From positions 186,001 through 250,000 of the forward strand of contig CANGDH010000001.1 of NCBI GenBank assembly GCA_947452555.1: a DNA stretch of 64,000 bases. The letters are read 5' to 3'. Made by a program: the position numbers and the translations under genes. Below, in pieces: positions 54,416 through 63,575 of the stretch. How positions within the stretch are numbered: the stretch's first letter is position 1; the number at the start of each line of letters is the position of its first letter. Source of the stretch: Bacteroidota bacterium (GTDB lineage Bacteria; Bacteroidota; Bacteroidia; Chitinophagales; Chitinophagaceae). The notes beneath the pieces were generated by a model. The model was given only the letters and a program-made list of their open reading frames with translations, was not told the origin of the DNA and ran no database searches.

Positions 54416-55726
54416 ATGAAGTCAAAAACTTTAAAGCAGAACAAAGTAAATATCATCACATTAGGTTGTAGTAAAAACTTAGTGGATAGTGAAATGTTGA
54501 GCGGGCAGTTGGCCGCCAATGATATTGACGTGGTGCATGAAAATAAAAAATTAGATCATAATATTGTGGTAGTGAACACTTGTGGCTTTATTGACAAGGC
54601 AAAAGAGGAAAGTGTAAATACCATTTTGGATCAGGTAGCTTTAAAGAAGAAAGGAAAATTAGATAAAGTATATGTTACAGGCTGTTTGAGTGAAAGATAC
54701 CGTGGGGACTTAGCTGCAGAAATTCCAGAAGTAGACGCATGGTTTGGCACCATGGAATTACCATTAATGTTGAATCAATTGAACGCCGATTATAAAGCTG
54801 AATTATTAGGAGAACGTTTATTAAGTACCCCCCAACATTATGCCTATTTAAAAATTAGTGAAGGTTGTAATCGTACCTGTTCTTTTTGCGCAATTCCATT
54901 AATGCGTGGTCAACATGTAAGTAAGACGATTGAACAATTAGTGGACGAAGCAATGGGCTTAGTGAAGAAAGGAGTAAAGGAAGTAATGTTGATTGCACAG
55001 GAACTTACTTATTATGGATTGGATATTTACAAGGAGCGTGCTTTACCAAAATTATTAAATGCATTGGCTGACGTAGAAGGTTTAGTATGGATACGTTTAC
55101 ACTATGCCTATCCAAGTAAGTTTCCATTAGAAGTACTAGACGTGATGCGTGAAAGGGATAATATCTGTAAGTACATAGACATTCCTTTACAACATGCTAG
55201 TAATAACATGTTAAAAGCAATGCGTCGTAATATTACGCGAGAGGAAATGGGGGAATTAATTACGGAAATACGTAAGCGTGTTCCAGGAATTGCCATTAGA
55301 ACTACCTTAATAGCTGGTTTCCCTGGGGAAACATTAGAAGATATTGAAGAACTAAAAGCGTTCTTAATAGAGCATAAATTTGACCGCGTTGGCATATTTA
55401 CTTATAGCCATGAAGAAAATACAAGTGCACATGATTTAGTGGACGACGTCCCTGCAGAAGAAAAACAACGCAGAGCAGAAGAGATTATGGAAGTGCAACA
55501 AGAAATTAGCTTAGCTATTAACCAAGCAAAAGAAGGCCAAATCGTAAAAGTATTAGTGGACAAAAAGGAAGCGGGACGTTTTTTAGGACGTACTGAATTT
55601 GATAGTGTGGAAGTAGATAATGAAGTAGTTATAAATACCAATAAGCGTTTAAAGTCGGGTGATTTTGTAATGGTGAAAATTACCAAAGCATATGACTATG
55701 ATTTAGAAGGGGAGTTGGTAGATTAA
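54416..55726 (+). CDS. rimO: Ribosomal protein S12 methylthiotransferase RimO
   Basis: A 436-residue radical SAM enzyme that adds a methylthio group to an Asp of ribosomal protein S12. It has an N-terminal UPF0004 domain with cysteines in LGCSKNLVDSEM, NTCGFIDKAKEE and TGCLSERY (auxiliary cluster), the radical-SAM motif CNRTCSFC, and a C-terminal TRAM domain. Co-directional with prfC, another translation gene. Confidence 0.96.
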   Translation: MKSKTLKQNKVNIITLGCSKNLVDSEMLSGQLAANDIDVVHENKKLDHNIVVVNTCGFIDKAKEESVNTILDQVALKKKGKLDKVYVTGCLSERYRGDLAAEIPEVDAWFGTMELPLMLNQLNADYKAELLGERLLSTPQHYAYLKISEGCNRTCSFCAIPLMRGQHVSKTIEQLVDEAMGLVKKGVKEVMLIAQELTYYGLDIYKERALPKLLNALADVEGLVWIRLHYAYPSKFPLEVLDVMRERDNICKYIDIPLQHASNNMLKAMRRNITREEMGELITEIRKRVPGIAIRTTLIAGFPGETLEDIEELKAFLIEHKFDRVGIFTYSHEENTSAHDLVDDVPAEEKQRRAEEIMEVQQEISLAINQAKEGQIVKVLVDKKEAGRFLGRTEFDSVEVDNEVVINTNKRLKSGDFVMVKITKAYDYDLEGELVD

Positions 55727-55788
55727 TTGCTGATTTTGGCTTAAATTGAGCGTAATATTTATTACTACGATCATTTAAATCAAAACAA

Positions 55789-56703
55789 ATGGCAATAGAA
55801 TGGAAAGGGGTATTCCCCGCTGTAACTACTAAGTTTACAAAACAAGACGAATTAGATCTTGACTTATTCAAAAAGAATATTCAAGCACAATTGGACGCTG
55901 GGGTGAATGGTATCATTTTAGGTGGTACCCTTGGTGAGTCTAGTGTTTTAACTACTGACGAAAAAGAAGTTTTAGTAAAAACTGCCGTTGCATTTGTGAA
56001 CGGTAAAGTTCCAGTCATCATCAATATTGCAGAAGGAAGCACAAGTGTAGCTATTGAACAAGCATTGTATGCAAAAGCGTGGGGTGCAAAAGGTTTAATG
56101 TTATTGCCTCCAATGCGCTATAAGTCAGATCATCGTGAAACAGTTCAATATTTCAAGGATATTGCTTCCAGTACGGATTTGCCAATCATGATTTACAATA
56201 ATCCAGTGGATTATAAGATTGAAGTAACTCTTGACATGTTCAGGGAACTAGTTGAAGTCAAAAATATTCAAGCGGTTAAAGAATCAACACGCGACGTTTC
56301 TAATGTAACTAGAATGCGCAATGCATTTGGAGATCGTTTTAAAATTATGTGTGGAGTAGACACCCTTGCTTTAGAAGAATTATTATTAGGAGCAGATGGT
56401 TGGGTGGCAGGATTGGTTTGTGCATTCCCTGCAGAAGCAGTTGCTATTTATCGTTTAGCAAAAGCTGGCAATATTGAAGAGTCCACCAAAATATACAGAT
56501 GGTTTATGCCATTATTAGAATTAGACATTCATCCTAAATTAGTACAGTATATCAAGTTTGCAGAAGCTAAATGTGGCTTGGGTTCTGAGCTAGTAAGAAA
56601 ACCAAGATTGGTTCTAGAAGGTGTCGAGCGTACTCGAATAGAAACTATTATTGACACAGGTATTAAGAATCGTCCAACCCTTCCTGAATTTTACAGTATT
56701 TAA
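55789..56703 (+). CDS. DapA-family aldolase, probable 1-pyrroline-4-hydroxy-2-carboxylate deaminase
   Basis: A 304-residue class I aldolase-fold enzyme: GGTLGESSVL at residues 45-54, Tyr136 in MIYNNP and Schiff-base Lys164 in QAVKEST. In isolation it reads as a dihydrodipicolinate-synthase-like protein. Next to a hydroxyproline epimerase, an amino-acid oxidase and an alpha-ketoglutaric semialdehyde dehydrogenase, it most likely deaminates 1-pyrroline-4-hydroxy-2-carboxylate in hydroxyproline breakdown. Inference from context. Confidence 0.85.
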   Translation: MAIEWKGVFPAVTTKFTKQDELDLDLFKKNIQAQLDAGVNGIILGGTLGESSVLTTDEKEVLVKTAVAFVNGKVPVIINIAEGSTSVAIEQALYAKAWGAKGLMLLPPMRYKSDHRETVQYFKDIASSTDLPIMIYNNPVDYKIEVTLDMFRELVEVKNIQAVKESTRDVSNVTRMRNAFGDRFKIMCGVDTLALEELLLGADGWVAGLVCAFPAEAVAIYRLAKAGNIEESTKIYRWFMPLLELDIHPKLVQYIKFAEAKCGLGSELVRKPRLVLEGVERTRIETIIDTGIKNRPTLPEFYSI

Positions 56704-56714
56704 AATCAATAGTC

Positions 56715-56747
56715 AACTATGAATATTTTTTATTAAAATTCATAGTT
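56715..56747. promoter_or_regulatory. Inverted repeat between aldolase and dehydrogenase genes
   Basis: AACTATGAAT and ATTCATAGTT (10-bp perfect arms, 13-nt A/T loop). There is no T run after it, so it is more likely an operator or mRNA-processing hairpin than a terminator. Confidence 0.45.
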
Positions 56748-56778
56748 AATAATTTAATTTCTTATTCTTAATATTTAT

Positions 56779-58236
56779 ATGTCTACCATCTCTCAAATTA
56801 CAAAAAATGCAGCTGCTGCATTTGAAGAATATATTTTAGTTTCAAATGGAGCAAGAGCTGCTTTTTTAGAAAGTATTGCAGACAATATTGAAGCATTAGG
56901 AGACGCTTTATTAGAACAAGCTAATAAGGAAACCAATTTGCCTATTCCAAGACTTCAAGGAGAGCGTGGACGTACTTGTTATCAATTACGCATGTTTGCA
57001 GCTATGTTACAAAAAGGAGATTATGTGGAAGCTTGCATTGACACTGCTATACCAGAAAAAGTGCCAGCAAAACCAGATATTCGTAGCATGCATTTCCCAA
57101 TAGGTCCAGTAGTAGTTTTTGGAGCTAGTAATTTCCCCTTTGCTTATTCTACAGCGGGAGGAGACACGGCAAGTGCTCTAGCCGTGGGTTGTTCTGTGAT
57201 TGTGAAAGCACATCCAGCACATCTAGCTACTTCTACTTTGGTAGCAACTGCTATCCAGAAAGCAATAGTGGGTCATCGTATGCCAACCCATGTTTTTCAA
57301 CATGTAACAGCTACGGATTTTGAAGCAGGTAAAGCCTTAGTGCAAGACGAACAAATTGCAGCGGTAGGTTTTACAGGTTCAAGAAATGGAGGCAGGGCCT
57401 TATTAGATTATGCAAATAGCAGACAGCATCCCATTCCTGTTTTTTCTGAAATGGGCAGCGTGAATCCCGTATTATTATTGGAAGACAGTTTGCAAAAAGA
57501 AGGAGCAAGTATAGCTAAGAACTATGCAGGATCTATCACTTTAGGGGTGGGTCAATTTTGTACCAATCCTGGAATATTAATAGGAGTAAAGTCCGACGCA
57601 TTATCCAATTTTGCAACACAATTGGCAACCGAAATGAATGCTGTAAGTCCTGCGCCAATGTTACATGCAGGTATCCAAAAAGCATATCATGAAAATAGTA
57701 GAATAGCATTAGCGCAAGTAGGTACTATTAATTTAACTGAGAAAAATCCAGAAGTAGCAACAGCCTATCCAGTTTTGGCAACCGTGGACGGTAAAGCGTT
57801 TTTAAGTAATCCACTATTAGCAGACGAAGTATTTGGTCCTTATTCCATTTTAATACAATGTGATTCCATCACAGAATTACAAGCGGTTTGGGTTAGTTTA
57901 AAAGGTCAAATCTCAACCACTATTATGGGAACGGACAAAGACTTTGAACAAAATCCAAGTATATTACAAAAGGCCTTTTTATTGGCTGGTAGAGTTTTAT
58001 TAAATGGAGTTCCAACTGGTGTGGAAGTTTGTGATAGCATGGTGCATGGCGGTCCATATCCTGCAACAACTGATAGCCGTTTTACAGCAGTAGGTGTAAG
58101 AGCAGCAAAACGTTGGTTAAGACCTGTTGCTTATCAAAACTGGTCCAATCATTTATTACCAGCTGCATTAAAAAATGAGAACCCATTAAATATTTTCAGA
58201 ACTATTAATGGCAATTTAACAAAGGAGAAAGTCTAA
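56779..58236 (+). CDS. Alpha-ketoglutaric semialdehyde dehydrogenase
   Basis: A 485-residue NAD(P)-dependent aldehyde dehydrogenase. It shows GFTGSRNGGRALLDYA, the SEMGSVNPVLL segment and catalytic Cys261 in GQFCTNPG. Length and motif wording match the 2,5-dioxovalerate dehydrogenase subgroup, which converts alpha-ketoglutaric semialdehyde into alpha-ketoglutarate, the last step of 4-hydroxyproline degradation. It follows the DapA-like deaminase by 75 nt. Confidence 0.88.
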   Translation: MSTISQITKNAAAAFEEYILVSNGARAAFLESIADNIEALGDALLEQANKETNLPIPRLQGERGRTCYQLRMFAAMLQKGDYVEACIDTAIPEKVPAKPDIRSMHFPIGPVVVFGASNFPFAYSTAGGDTASALAVGCSVIVKAHPAHLATSTLVATAIQKAIVGHRMPTHVFQHVTATDFEAGKALVQDEQIAAVGFTGSRNGGRALLDYANSRQHPIPVFSEMGSVNPVLLLEDSLQKEGASIAKNYAGSITLGVGQFCTNPGILIGVKSDALSNFATQLATEMNAVSPAPMLHAGIQKAYHENSRIALAQVGTINLTEKNPEVATAYPVLATVDGKAFLSNPLLADEVFGPYSILIQCDSITELQAVWVSLKGQISTTIMGTDKDFEQNPSILQKAFLLAGRVLLNGVPTGVEVCDSMVHGGPYPATTDSRFTAVGVRAAKRWLRPVAYQNWSNHLLPAALKNENPLNIFRTINGNLTKEKV

Positions 58237-58244
58237 AATCAGAG

Positions 58245-58272
58245 CAAACTTAAATCAGCTGAATTAAGTTTG
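58245..58272. promoter_or_regulatory. 28-nt near-perfect dyad between convergent genes
   Basis: CAAACTTAA-A-TCAGCTGA-A-TTAAGTTTG, symmetric around AGCT except for two mismatched A. It lies between the convergent dehydrogenase and desaturase genes. It lacks a T run on either side, so it may be a weak terminator or a protein site. Confidence 0.4.
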
Positions 58273-58294
58273 ACACTAAATTATTTTAGATTAA

Positions 58295-59557
58295 CTAAGC
58301 GACTTTAATTTGCTTACTTGTAAATCCTTTTGAAAACAGAAATACACTAATACTACTTATTACAAAGTAGGCTATCATTAAATAATTGCTCCAGTTAATT
58401 AAATTAGTTAGACCGAACCAGCTACCTGAATTAAGAATCCAATAAATAGCAGCAGCATTTTTTCCAAATTCCATAATCCAAGCATTTGGATTTCGGTCCA
58501 TGAATTCAGTAAGTGCGTAAACATGAATAAATACAAAAGCACCGTACACAAATATATTTGTGTGACCAATGCTTGCAATATTGCCAAATAAAAAACTCAC
58601 TATTAAAAGCAATGCAAAAAGCTGAAACCATAAATAATATTGCACAGACTTTGAGGCATCTGTATCATATTTTTCAAAATGGTAAACGTCATTAATTTTC
58701 TCTACTGGATATTTTGCAGCAACGTCTGAAGGGCGCCAACCTAATGGCTTAAACCAAATGGTTAACTTATCCATCCAATTTTCAGCTCTCCATGCATCTT
58801 TTATTAATAACCACATATGCATGAAATTAATTTTAATTGGGTTCCATGTTTTTACTGGTCTTGTAATACCATATACACAAGGAGTATCAGCTCTTTCCTC
58901 CTGATAGGTGTTAAATAGCCTGTCCCAAAATATAAATACTTGACCAAAATTCTTATCTAAATAAATTTCATTAATGGCATGATGTACTCTATGGTGAGAG
59001 GGTGTTACAATGACATATTCTAACCATCCCATTCTATCAATATGTCTTGTATGATACCAAAACTGAGCAAACAAATGTAGCGGAGCAACAATTGCAATTA
59101 CTTTTCCAGGTACGCCTAAAAATGCAGCAGGAATAAGTAATACGGCGTAAATTTTTACAAAAACAGAAATGCTTTGACGCAAAGCACATGCTAAATTATA
59201 TTCTTCACTACTATGGTGAACGACATGGTTATTCCAGAAAAAATTCATACTATGTGCTAAGCGGTGCACCCAGTATCCCGAAAAATCTAATGCAATAAAT
59301 GCAATAACATAAAGCAACCAGCTTGTTTGAATATGAGTAATAGCTAAATGACTTACTAACCAGTCGTAACTAATTATGGCAATACTTAACCCTAAAACGT
59401 CTTTGGTACTATTGGTTACCCCTGAACTTAAACTTGAAATCATGTCAAGTGTTCTTACGGTTTCAAATCCTTTTCTCCAGCCATACCATTTTTCAAAAAG
59501 TATGAATATCAAAAATAAAGGCATTGCAATAATCAATATCTTTCCATAGGTTTCCAT
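58295..59557 (-). CDS. Sterol desaturase/fatty acid hydroxylase family membrane protein
   Basis: A 420-residue integral membrane di-iron oxygenase with the family His clusters HRLAHSMNFFWNNHVVHHS and HTRHIDRMGWLEYVIVTPSHHR, plus VHHAINEIY. A C-terminal extra set of helices (from about 315) lies beyond the desaturase domain. TACATTTG on the minus strand (59588-59581) is a probable -7 box. It interrupts the hydroxyproline genes on the other strand; the lipid substrate is unknown. Confidence 0.88.
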   Translation of the reverse strand: METYGKILIIAMPLFLIFILFEKWYGWRKGFETVRTLDMISSLSSGVTNSTKDVLGLSIAIISYDWLVSHLAITHIQTSWLLYVIAFIALDFSGYWVHRLAHSMNFFWNNHVVHHSSEEYNLACALRQSISVFVKIYAVLLIPAAFLGVPGKVIAIVAPLHLFAQFWYHTRHIDRMGWLEYVIVTPSHHRVHHAINEIYLDKNFGQVFIFWDRLFNTYQEERADTPCVYGITRPVKTWNPIKINFMHMWLLIKDAWRAENWMDKLTIWFKPLGWRPSDVAAKYPVEKINDVYHFEKYDTDASKSVQYYLWFQLFALLLIVSFLFGNIASIGHTNIFVYGAFVFIHVYALTEFMDRNPNAWIMEFGKNAAAIYWILNSGSWFGLTNLINWSNYLMIAYFVISSISVFLFSKGFTSKQIKVA

Positions 59558-59601
59558 AAGTAATCGTTTTAAGTGCTTATCAAATGTATTAATTTTATCT
59601 C

Positions 59602-60654
59602 ATGGCAGCAATAAATCCAATCAGCTCCAACAATTTTGGAGGGTATCAATTAGCAGGTTCAATATTTGAGTGCATTGACGCGCATACCTGCGGCAATCCT
59701 GTTAGAGTAGTAGTTAAAGGTGGTCCAGCTTTGGAAGGGGATAGCATGAGTGCAAAACGTCAACATTTTTTAAAGGAATATGACTGGATAAGAAAAGGTT
59801 TAATGTTTGAACCAAGAGGTCATGATATGATGAGCGGAAGTATTTTATATCCACCACAGGATCCGGAAAATGATGTAGCAGTTTTATTTATTGAAACCAG
59901 TGGGTGCTTACCCATGTGCGGTCACGGTACAATTGGGACTATTACAGTGGCTATTGAAGCTGGATTAATACACCCTAAAGTGCCTGGAAAAATAAGAATG
60001 GAAGCGCCTGCAGGCTTGGTATTGATTGATTATAATATGGAGGGTAAAAAAGTGAAGTCGGTTAAATTGACGAATGTGCCTTCTTTTTCAGCTGCCGAAA
60101 ATATACAAGTGGAATGCCCTGGCTTAGGTATATTGAATATTGATGTTTGTTATGGAGGCAACTATTATGCTATTGTAGAAGTACAGGACAATTTCAAAGG
60201 TATTGAGCATTATACGGCTGGGCAATTAATAGCATGGAGTGGGGAATTAAGAAAACGGATCAATGCAACCAATTCTTTTGTGCATCCATTGGATCCTACC
60301 ATCAATGGTTGTTCTCATATATTATGGACGGGTTCTGTATTGGACTCAAAAAATACGGCGCGTAATGCTGTATTTTATGGTGATAAAGCAATTGACCGTT
60401 CTCCTTGTGGAACGGGCACCTCGGCAAGGCTAGCACATTGGCATGCAAAGGGCAAATTAAAGCAAGGGGAGCCTTTTTTGCATGAGAGTATCATTGGATC
60501 CGTTTTTATCGGCAAGGTGGAAGCCGTTACAAAAATTGGGGAACAGGAAGCTATTATACCTTCCATTGAAGGATGGGCTAAGATATATGGGTTTAATACT
60601 ATTTCAATTGACCCAAGCGACGATCCTTATGCAAATGGTTTTCAAGTAGTTTAG
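59602..60654 (+). CDS. 4-hydroxyproline 2-epimerase (proline racemase family)
   Basis: A 350-residue PLP-independent epimerase. Both catalytic cysteines are present: Cys106 in PMCGHGTIG and Cys269 in RSPCGTGTSAR. This points to epimerase/racemase activity rather than trans-3-hydroxyproline dehydratase, where one Cys is changed. With neighbours it would convert trans-4-hydroxy-L-proline to cis-4-hydroxy-D-proline. Start MAAINPISSN chosen at the first ATG. Confidence 0.88.
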   Translation: MAAINPISSNNFGGYQLAGSIFECIDAHTCGNPVRVVVKGGPALEGDSMSAKRQHFLKEYDWIRKGLMFEPRGHDMMSGSILYPPQDPENDVAVLFIETSGCLPMCGHGTIGTITVAIEAGLIHPKVPGKIRMEAPAGLVLIDYNMEGKKVKSVKLTNVPSFSAAENIQVECPGLGILNIDVCYGGNYYAIVEVQDNFKGIEHYTAGQLIAWSGELRKRINATNSFVHPLDPTINGCSHILWTGSVLDSKNTARNAVFYGDKAIDRSPCGTGTSARLAHWHAKGKLKQGEPFLHESIIGSVFIGKVEAVTKIGEQEAIIPSIEGWAKIYGFNTISIDPSDDPYANGFQVV

Positions 60655-60656
60655 TT

Positions 60657-60664
60657 TATATTTG
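60657..60664 (+). promoter_or_regulatory. -7 box of the amino-acid oxidase gene
   Basis: TATATTTG lies 16 nt before the ATG at 60681 and matches the Bacteroidota TAnnTTTG element. No clear TTTG at -33 was found, so the promoter is only partly supported. Confidence 0.5.
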
Positions 60665-60680
60665 CAACCTAAATAGGCTT

Positions 60681-61934
60681 ATGGAAGTAGTTATCATTGG
60701 CGGAGGAATTGTTGGGTTGAGCAGTGCTTACTTTTTACAAGAAGCAGGTCACCAAGTGACTATTATTGACCAAACAGACATTTCTAGTAATTGTAGTTAC
60801 GGAAACGCAGGCTATGTTTGTCCTAGTCATTTTGTCCCATTAGCGACACCAGGTATTGTTAAGCAAGGATTAAAATGGATGTTGAATGCAGAAAGTCCAT
60901 TTTATATTCAACCAAGATTAAGCAAAAGTTTGATTCAATGGGGTTGGAATTTCATGAAGTCAGCTACGCCAGAAAAAGTAGAAGCAGCAGCTGTTCCTTT
61001 AAGAGATTATGCATTCTTAAGTCAAAAATTATATGAACAATGGGCTACTTTACCACAGTTTGATTTTGCTTACGAACATAAAGGCTTACTGGAAATATTC
61101 CAAACCGAGAAAGTGTTGGATCATGCACATCATTTAGTAGACCAAGCAAATGCCTTAGGTTTGACAGGCACTAAATTATTAAGTCAACAAGAATTATTCG
61201 ACTTAGAACCCAATCATAAAATCAATGCAATAGGTGCCATTTACTTTGCATGCGACGCACATTTATACCCTAATAAATTAATGCAACAATTGATTGCGCA
61301 TTTGAAATCAAAGGGAGTTCGTTTTTATTTAAATGAAACGGTGGTTGATTTTGAAAAACACGCAGGTAATATTACAGCGGTAATAACAGATAAAAATAAA
61401 TTCAAAGCAGATAGCGTAATAATTGCAACGGGATCATGGAGCAGAGAACTGGCAGAAAAATTAGATATCACTATGCCATTAGTTGCTGGGAGAGGCTACT
61501 CAGTTACTTTGGAGGATTCTCCTTATAGAACCAATCATCCAGCTGTATTTGTAGAAGGTCGTGTGGCATTAACGCCAATGGACGGAAATAAAATGCGTTT
61601 TGGAGGTACTATGGAAATAACTTCTACTTCAACACCGCCAAAACTGAATCGTGTTAAAGGCATATTAAAAACAGTAAAACAATATTTTCCAGAATTTGAT
61701 ATCCCAATGCCAAGCATTGAAAATATTTGGTATGGCTATCGACCATGTTCGGCTGACGGCTTACCTTATTTAGGGCGTACTAAAAAATGGACAAATCTAG
61801 TGATTGCAACTGGACATGCTATGGTAGGTTTGAGTTTAGGAGCAGGTACTGGAAAATTAGTTTGTGAAATTGTAGAAGAACAAAAAACAAGTATCAATAT
61901 TGATATTTACAACCCTGAAAGATTTGATCGTTAA
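60681..61934 (+). CDS. FAD-dependent D-amino acid dehydrogenase/oxidase
   Basis: A 417-residue DadA-like flavoprotein: FAD-binding VIIGGGIVGLSSAYFLQEAG at the N-terminus, ATGSWSRELAEKL in the middle and GHAMVGLSLGAGTGKLV near the C-terminus. Beside the hydroxyproline epimerase it is expected to oxidise cis-4-hydroxy-D-proline to 1-pyrroline-4-hydroxy-2-carboxylate. Its stop codon overlaps the bshC start by 1 nt. Confidence 0.88.
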   Translation: MEVVIIGGGIVGLSSAYFLQEAGHQVTIIDQTDISSNCSYGNAGYVCPSHFVPLATPGIVKQGLKWMLNAESPFYIQPRLSKSLIQWGWNFMKSATPEKVEAAAVPLRDYAFLSQKLYEQWATLPQFDFAYEHKGLLEIFQTEKVLDHAHHLVDQANALGLTGTKLLSQQELFDLEPNHKINAIGAIYFACDAHLYPNKLMQQLIAHLKSKGVRFYLNETVVDFEKHAGNITAVITDKNKFKADSVIIATGSWSRELAEKLDITMPLVAGRGYSVTLEDSPYRTNHPAVFVEGRVALTPMDGNKMRFGGTMEITSTSTPPKLNRVKGILKTVKQYFPEFDIPMPSIENIWYGYRPCSADGLPYLGRTKKWTNLVIATGHAMVGLSLGAGTGKLVCEIVEEQKTSINIDIYNPERFDR

Positions 61935-63574
61935 TGAAATTTAGCTCAACACAAATACCATATAGCGAAACGGGTTTATTTTCTCCGCTGGTTCGTGATT
62001 ATATACAATCAAAAACTAGTGCATTAAATTACACGCCTTATGCGCCCACTTATCAAGGAGTGGAAGCAGCTATTGCAGCAAGGGCTAATTTTAAAACAGA
62101 CCGACAAGTTTTGGTGAATGTTTTACAAAAGCAATATGATGTATTAGCAACGAAAGCTACTATTGCAAATCAGTCTTCAACCAACACTATTCATCCTGCA
62201 GTTAAAGCAAATATTGATTTATTAGCAAAGGATAATACTTATGTTGTTACCACTGCGCATCAGCCAAATATCTTTACAGGTCCTTTATATTTTTTTTACA
62301 AAATTATCCATGCGATACAATTAGCTGCCGACTTAAAAGTTAAATACCCAGCTAACAATTTCGTACCTGTTTACTATATGGGTTCGGAGGACGCTGATAT
62401 TGACGAAGTGGGAAGTTTTGTTTTAGGAGGTACCAAGCATCAATGGGTGACAAAGCAAACAGGAGCCATTGGCAGAATGAAAGTAGATGATGCCTTGGTT
62501 GCTTTAATGCAAAATATGGAAGGGTATTGGTCTGTCAAAGGAGCAGGAAAGACAGCATTGGAAGTACTAAAGCAAGCGTATCAAAAAGGCAATACCATTA
62601 ATGAAGCAACATTGGCATTAGTAGATGCTTATTTTGGACAATATGGGTTATTGGTTTTACAGCCAGACGATGCTGCACTTAAATCTTTATTCATACCCGT
62701 TATGGAAAAAGAATTAAAGGAACAGTTTTCACATAAGGCAATTCAACCTACTTTAAAATCATTGGCTTCTGAATACCATGTGCAGTCAGAAGGACGTAGC
62801 TTGAACTTATTTTATTTAAAGGACCAATTGCGTGCAAGAATTGAAAAGCAAGGAGATGACTATATTATTGTTGATACTGATTTAAGATTTTCGCAAGAAG
62901 AGATTATCCAAGAATTACATGCTTTTCCGGAAAGGTTTAGTCCTAATGTTATTTTAAGAGGGGTATATCAAGAGCTAATTTTGCCGGGGGTGGTATTTAT
63001 TGGTGGGGGTGGGGAATTAGCCTATTGGATGGAATTGAAAAATGTATTTGATGAGTCAGGGGTACATTATCCTGTAATACAATTAAGAAATTCTTTTGCT
63101 ATTATTAGAGAAAAACAAATGGCACAATGGTTGAGTCTAGGATTAACATTATCGGACTTCTTTAAGCCAATTCTAGATTTAGAAGTATTGTTTGTAAAAA
63201 AACACGCCAACGATTCTCTTAGCTTGACTAAGCAGCTTAAGCATTTACAAGATTTATATACTAGTATTAAAGAGGATGTAATAAAAGTGGATCCAACTTT
63301 AGGAGATCATGCTATGAATTTAGCGCATCAGTCGGAAAAGAAAATATTGGAATTAGAGAAGAAAATGATCCGCGCTGAAAGAAGAAAAGAAGCGGTAAAT
63401 ATTGAACGTATTCATGCCATCAAGCAAAGTTTGTTCCCAATGAATAGCTTACAAGAACGTGTTGAAAACATTGCTGAATGGGTAGGAGACTATGATTGGG
63501 CTTGGGTAGAAGCAGTAATGAAACACTCAAATACAATGGAGCATTCATTTACTATTATTGACGTTTCAGCGTAA
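61934..63574 (+). CDS. bshC: Bacillithiol biosynthesis cysteine-adding enzyme BshC
   Basis: A 546-residue enzyme thought to add cysteine to glucosaminyl-malate in the last step of bacillithiol synthesis. Family features include VVTTAHQPNIFTGPLYFFYK, YYMGSEDADIDEV and a C-terminal coiled coil. The TAATG junction overlaps the previous stop by 1 nt, indicating translational coupling. bshA and bshB are not in the window. Confidence 0.93.
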   Translation: MKFSSTQIPYSETGLFSPLVRDYIQSKTSALNYTPYAPTYQGVEAAIAARANFKTDRQVLVNVLQKQYDVLATKATIANQSSTNTIHPAVKANIDLLAKDNTYVVTTAHQPNIFTGPLYFFYKIIHAIQLAADLKVKYPANNFVPVYYMGSEDADIDEVGSFVLGGTKHQWVTKQTGAIGRMKVDDALVALMQNMEGYWSVKGAGKTALEVLKQAYQKGNTINEATLALVDAYFGQYGLLVLQPDDAALKSLFIPVMEKELKEQFSHKAIQPTLKSLASEYHVQSEGRSLNLFYLKDQLRARIEKQGDDYIIVDTDLRFSQEEIIQELHAFPERFSPNVILRGVYQELILPGVVFIGGGGELAYWMELKNVFDESGVHYPVIQLRNSFAIIREKQMAQWLSLGLTLSDFFKPILDLEVLFVKKHANDSLSLTKQLKHLQDLYTSIKEDVIKVDPTLGDHAMNLAHQSEKKILELEKKMIRAERRKEAVNIERIHAIKQSLFPMNSLQERVENIAEWVGDYDWAWVEAVMKHSNTMEHSFTIIDVSA

Positions 63575-63575
63575 C

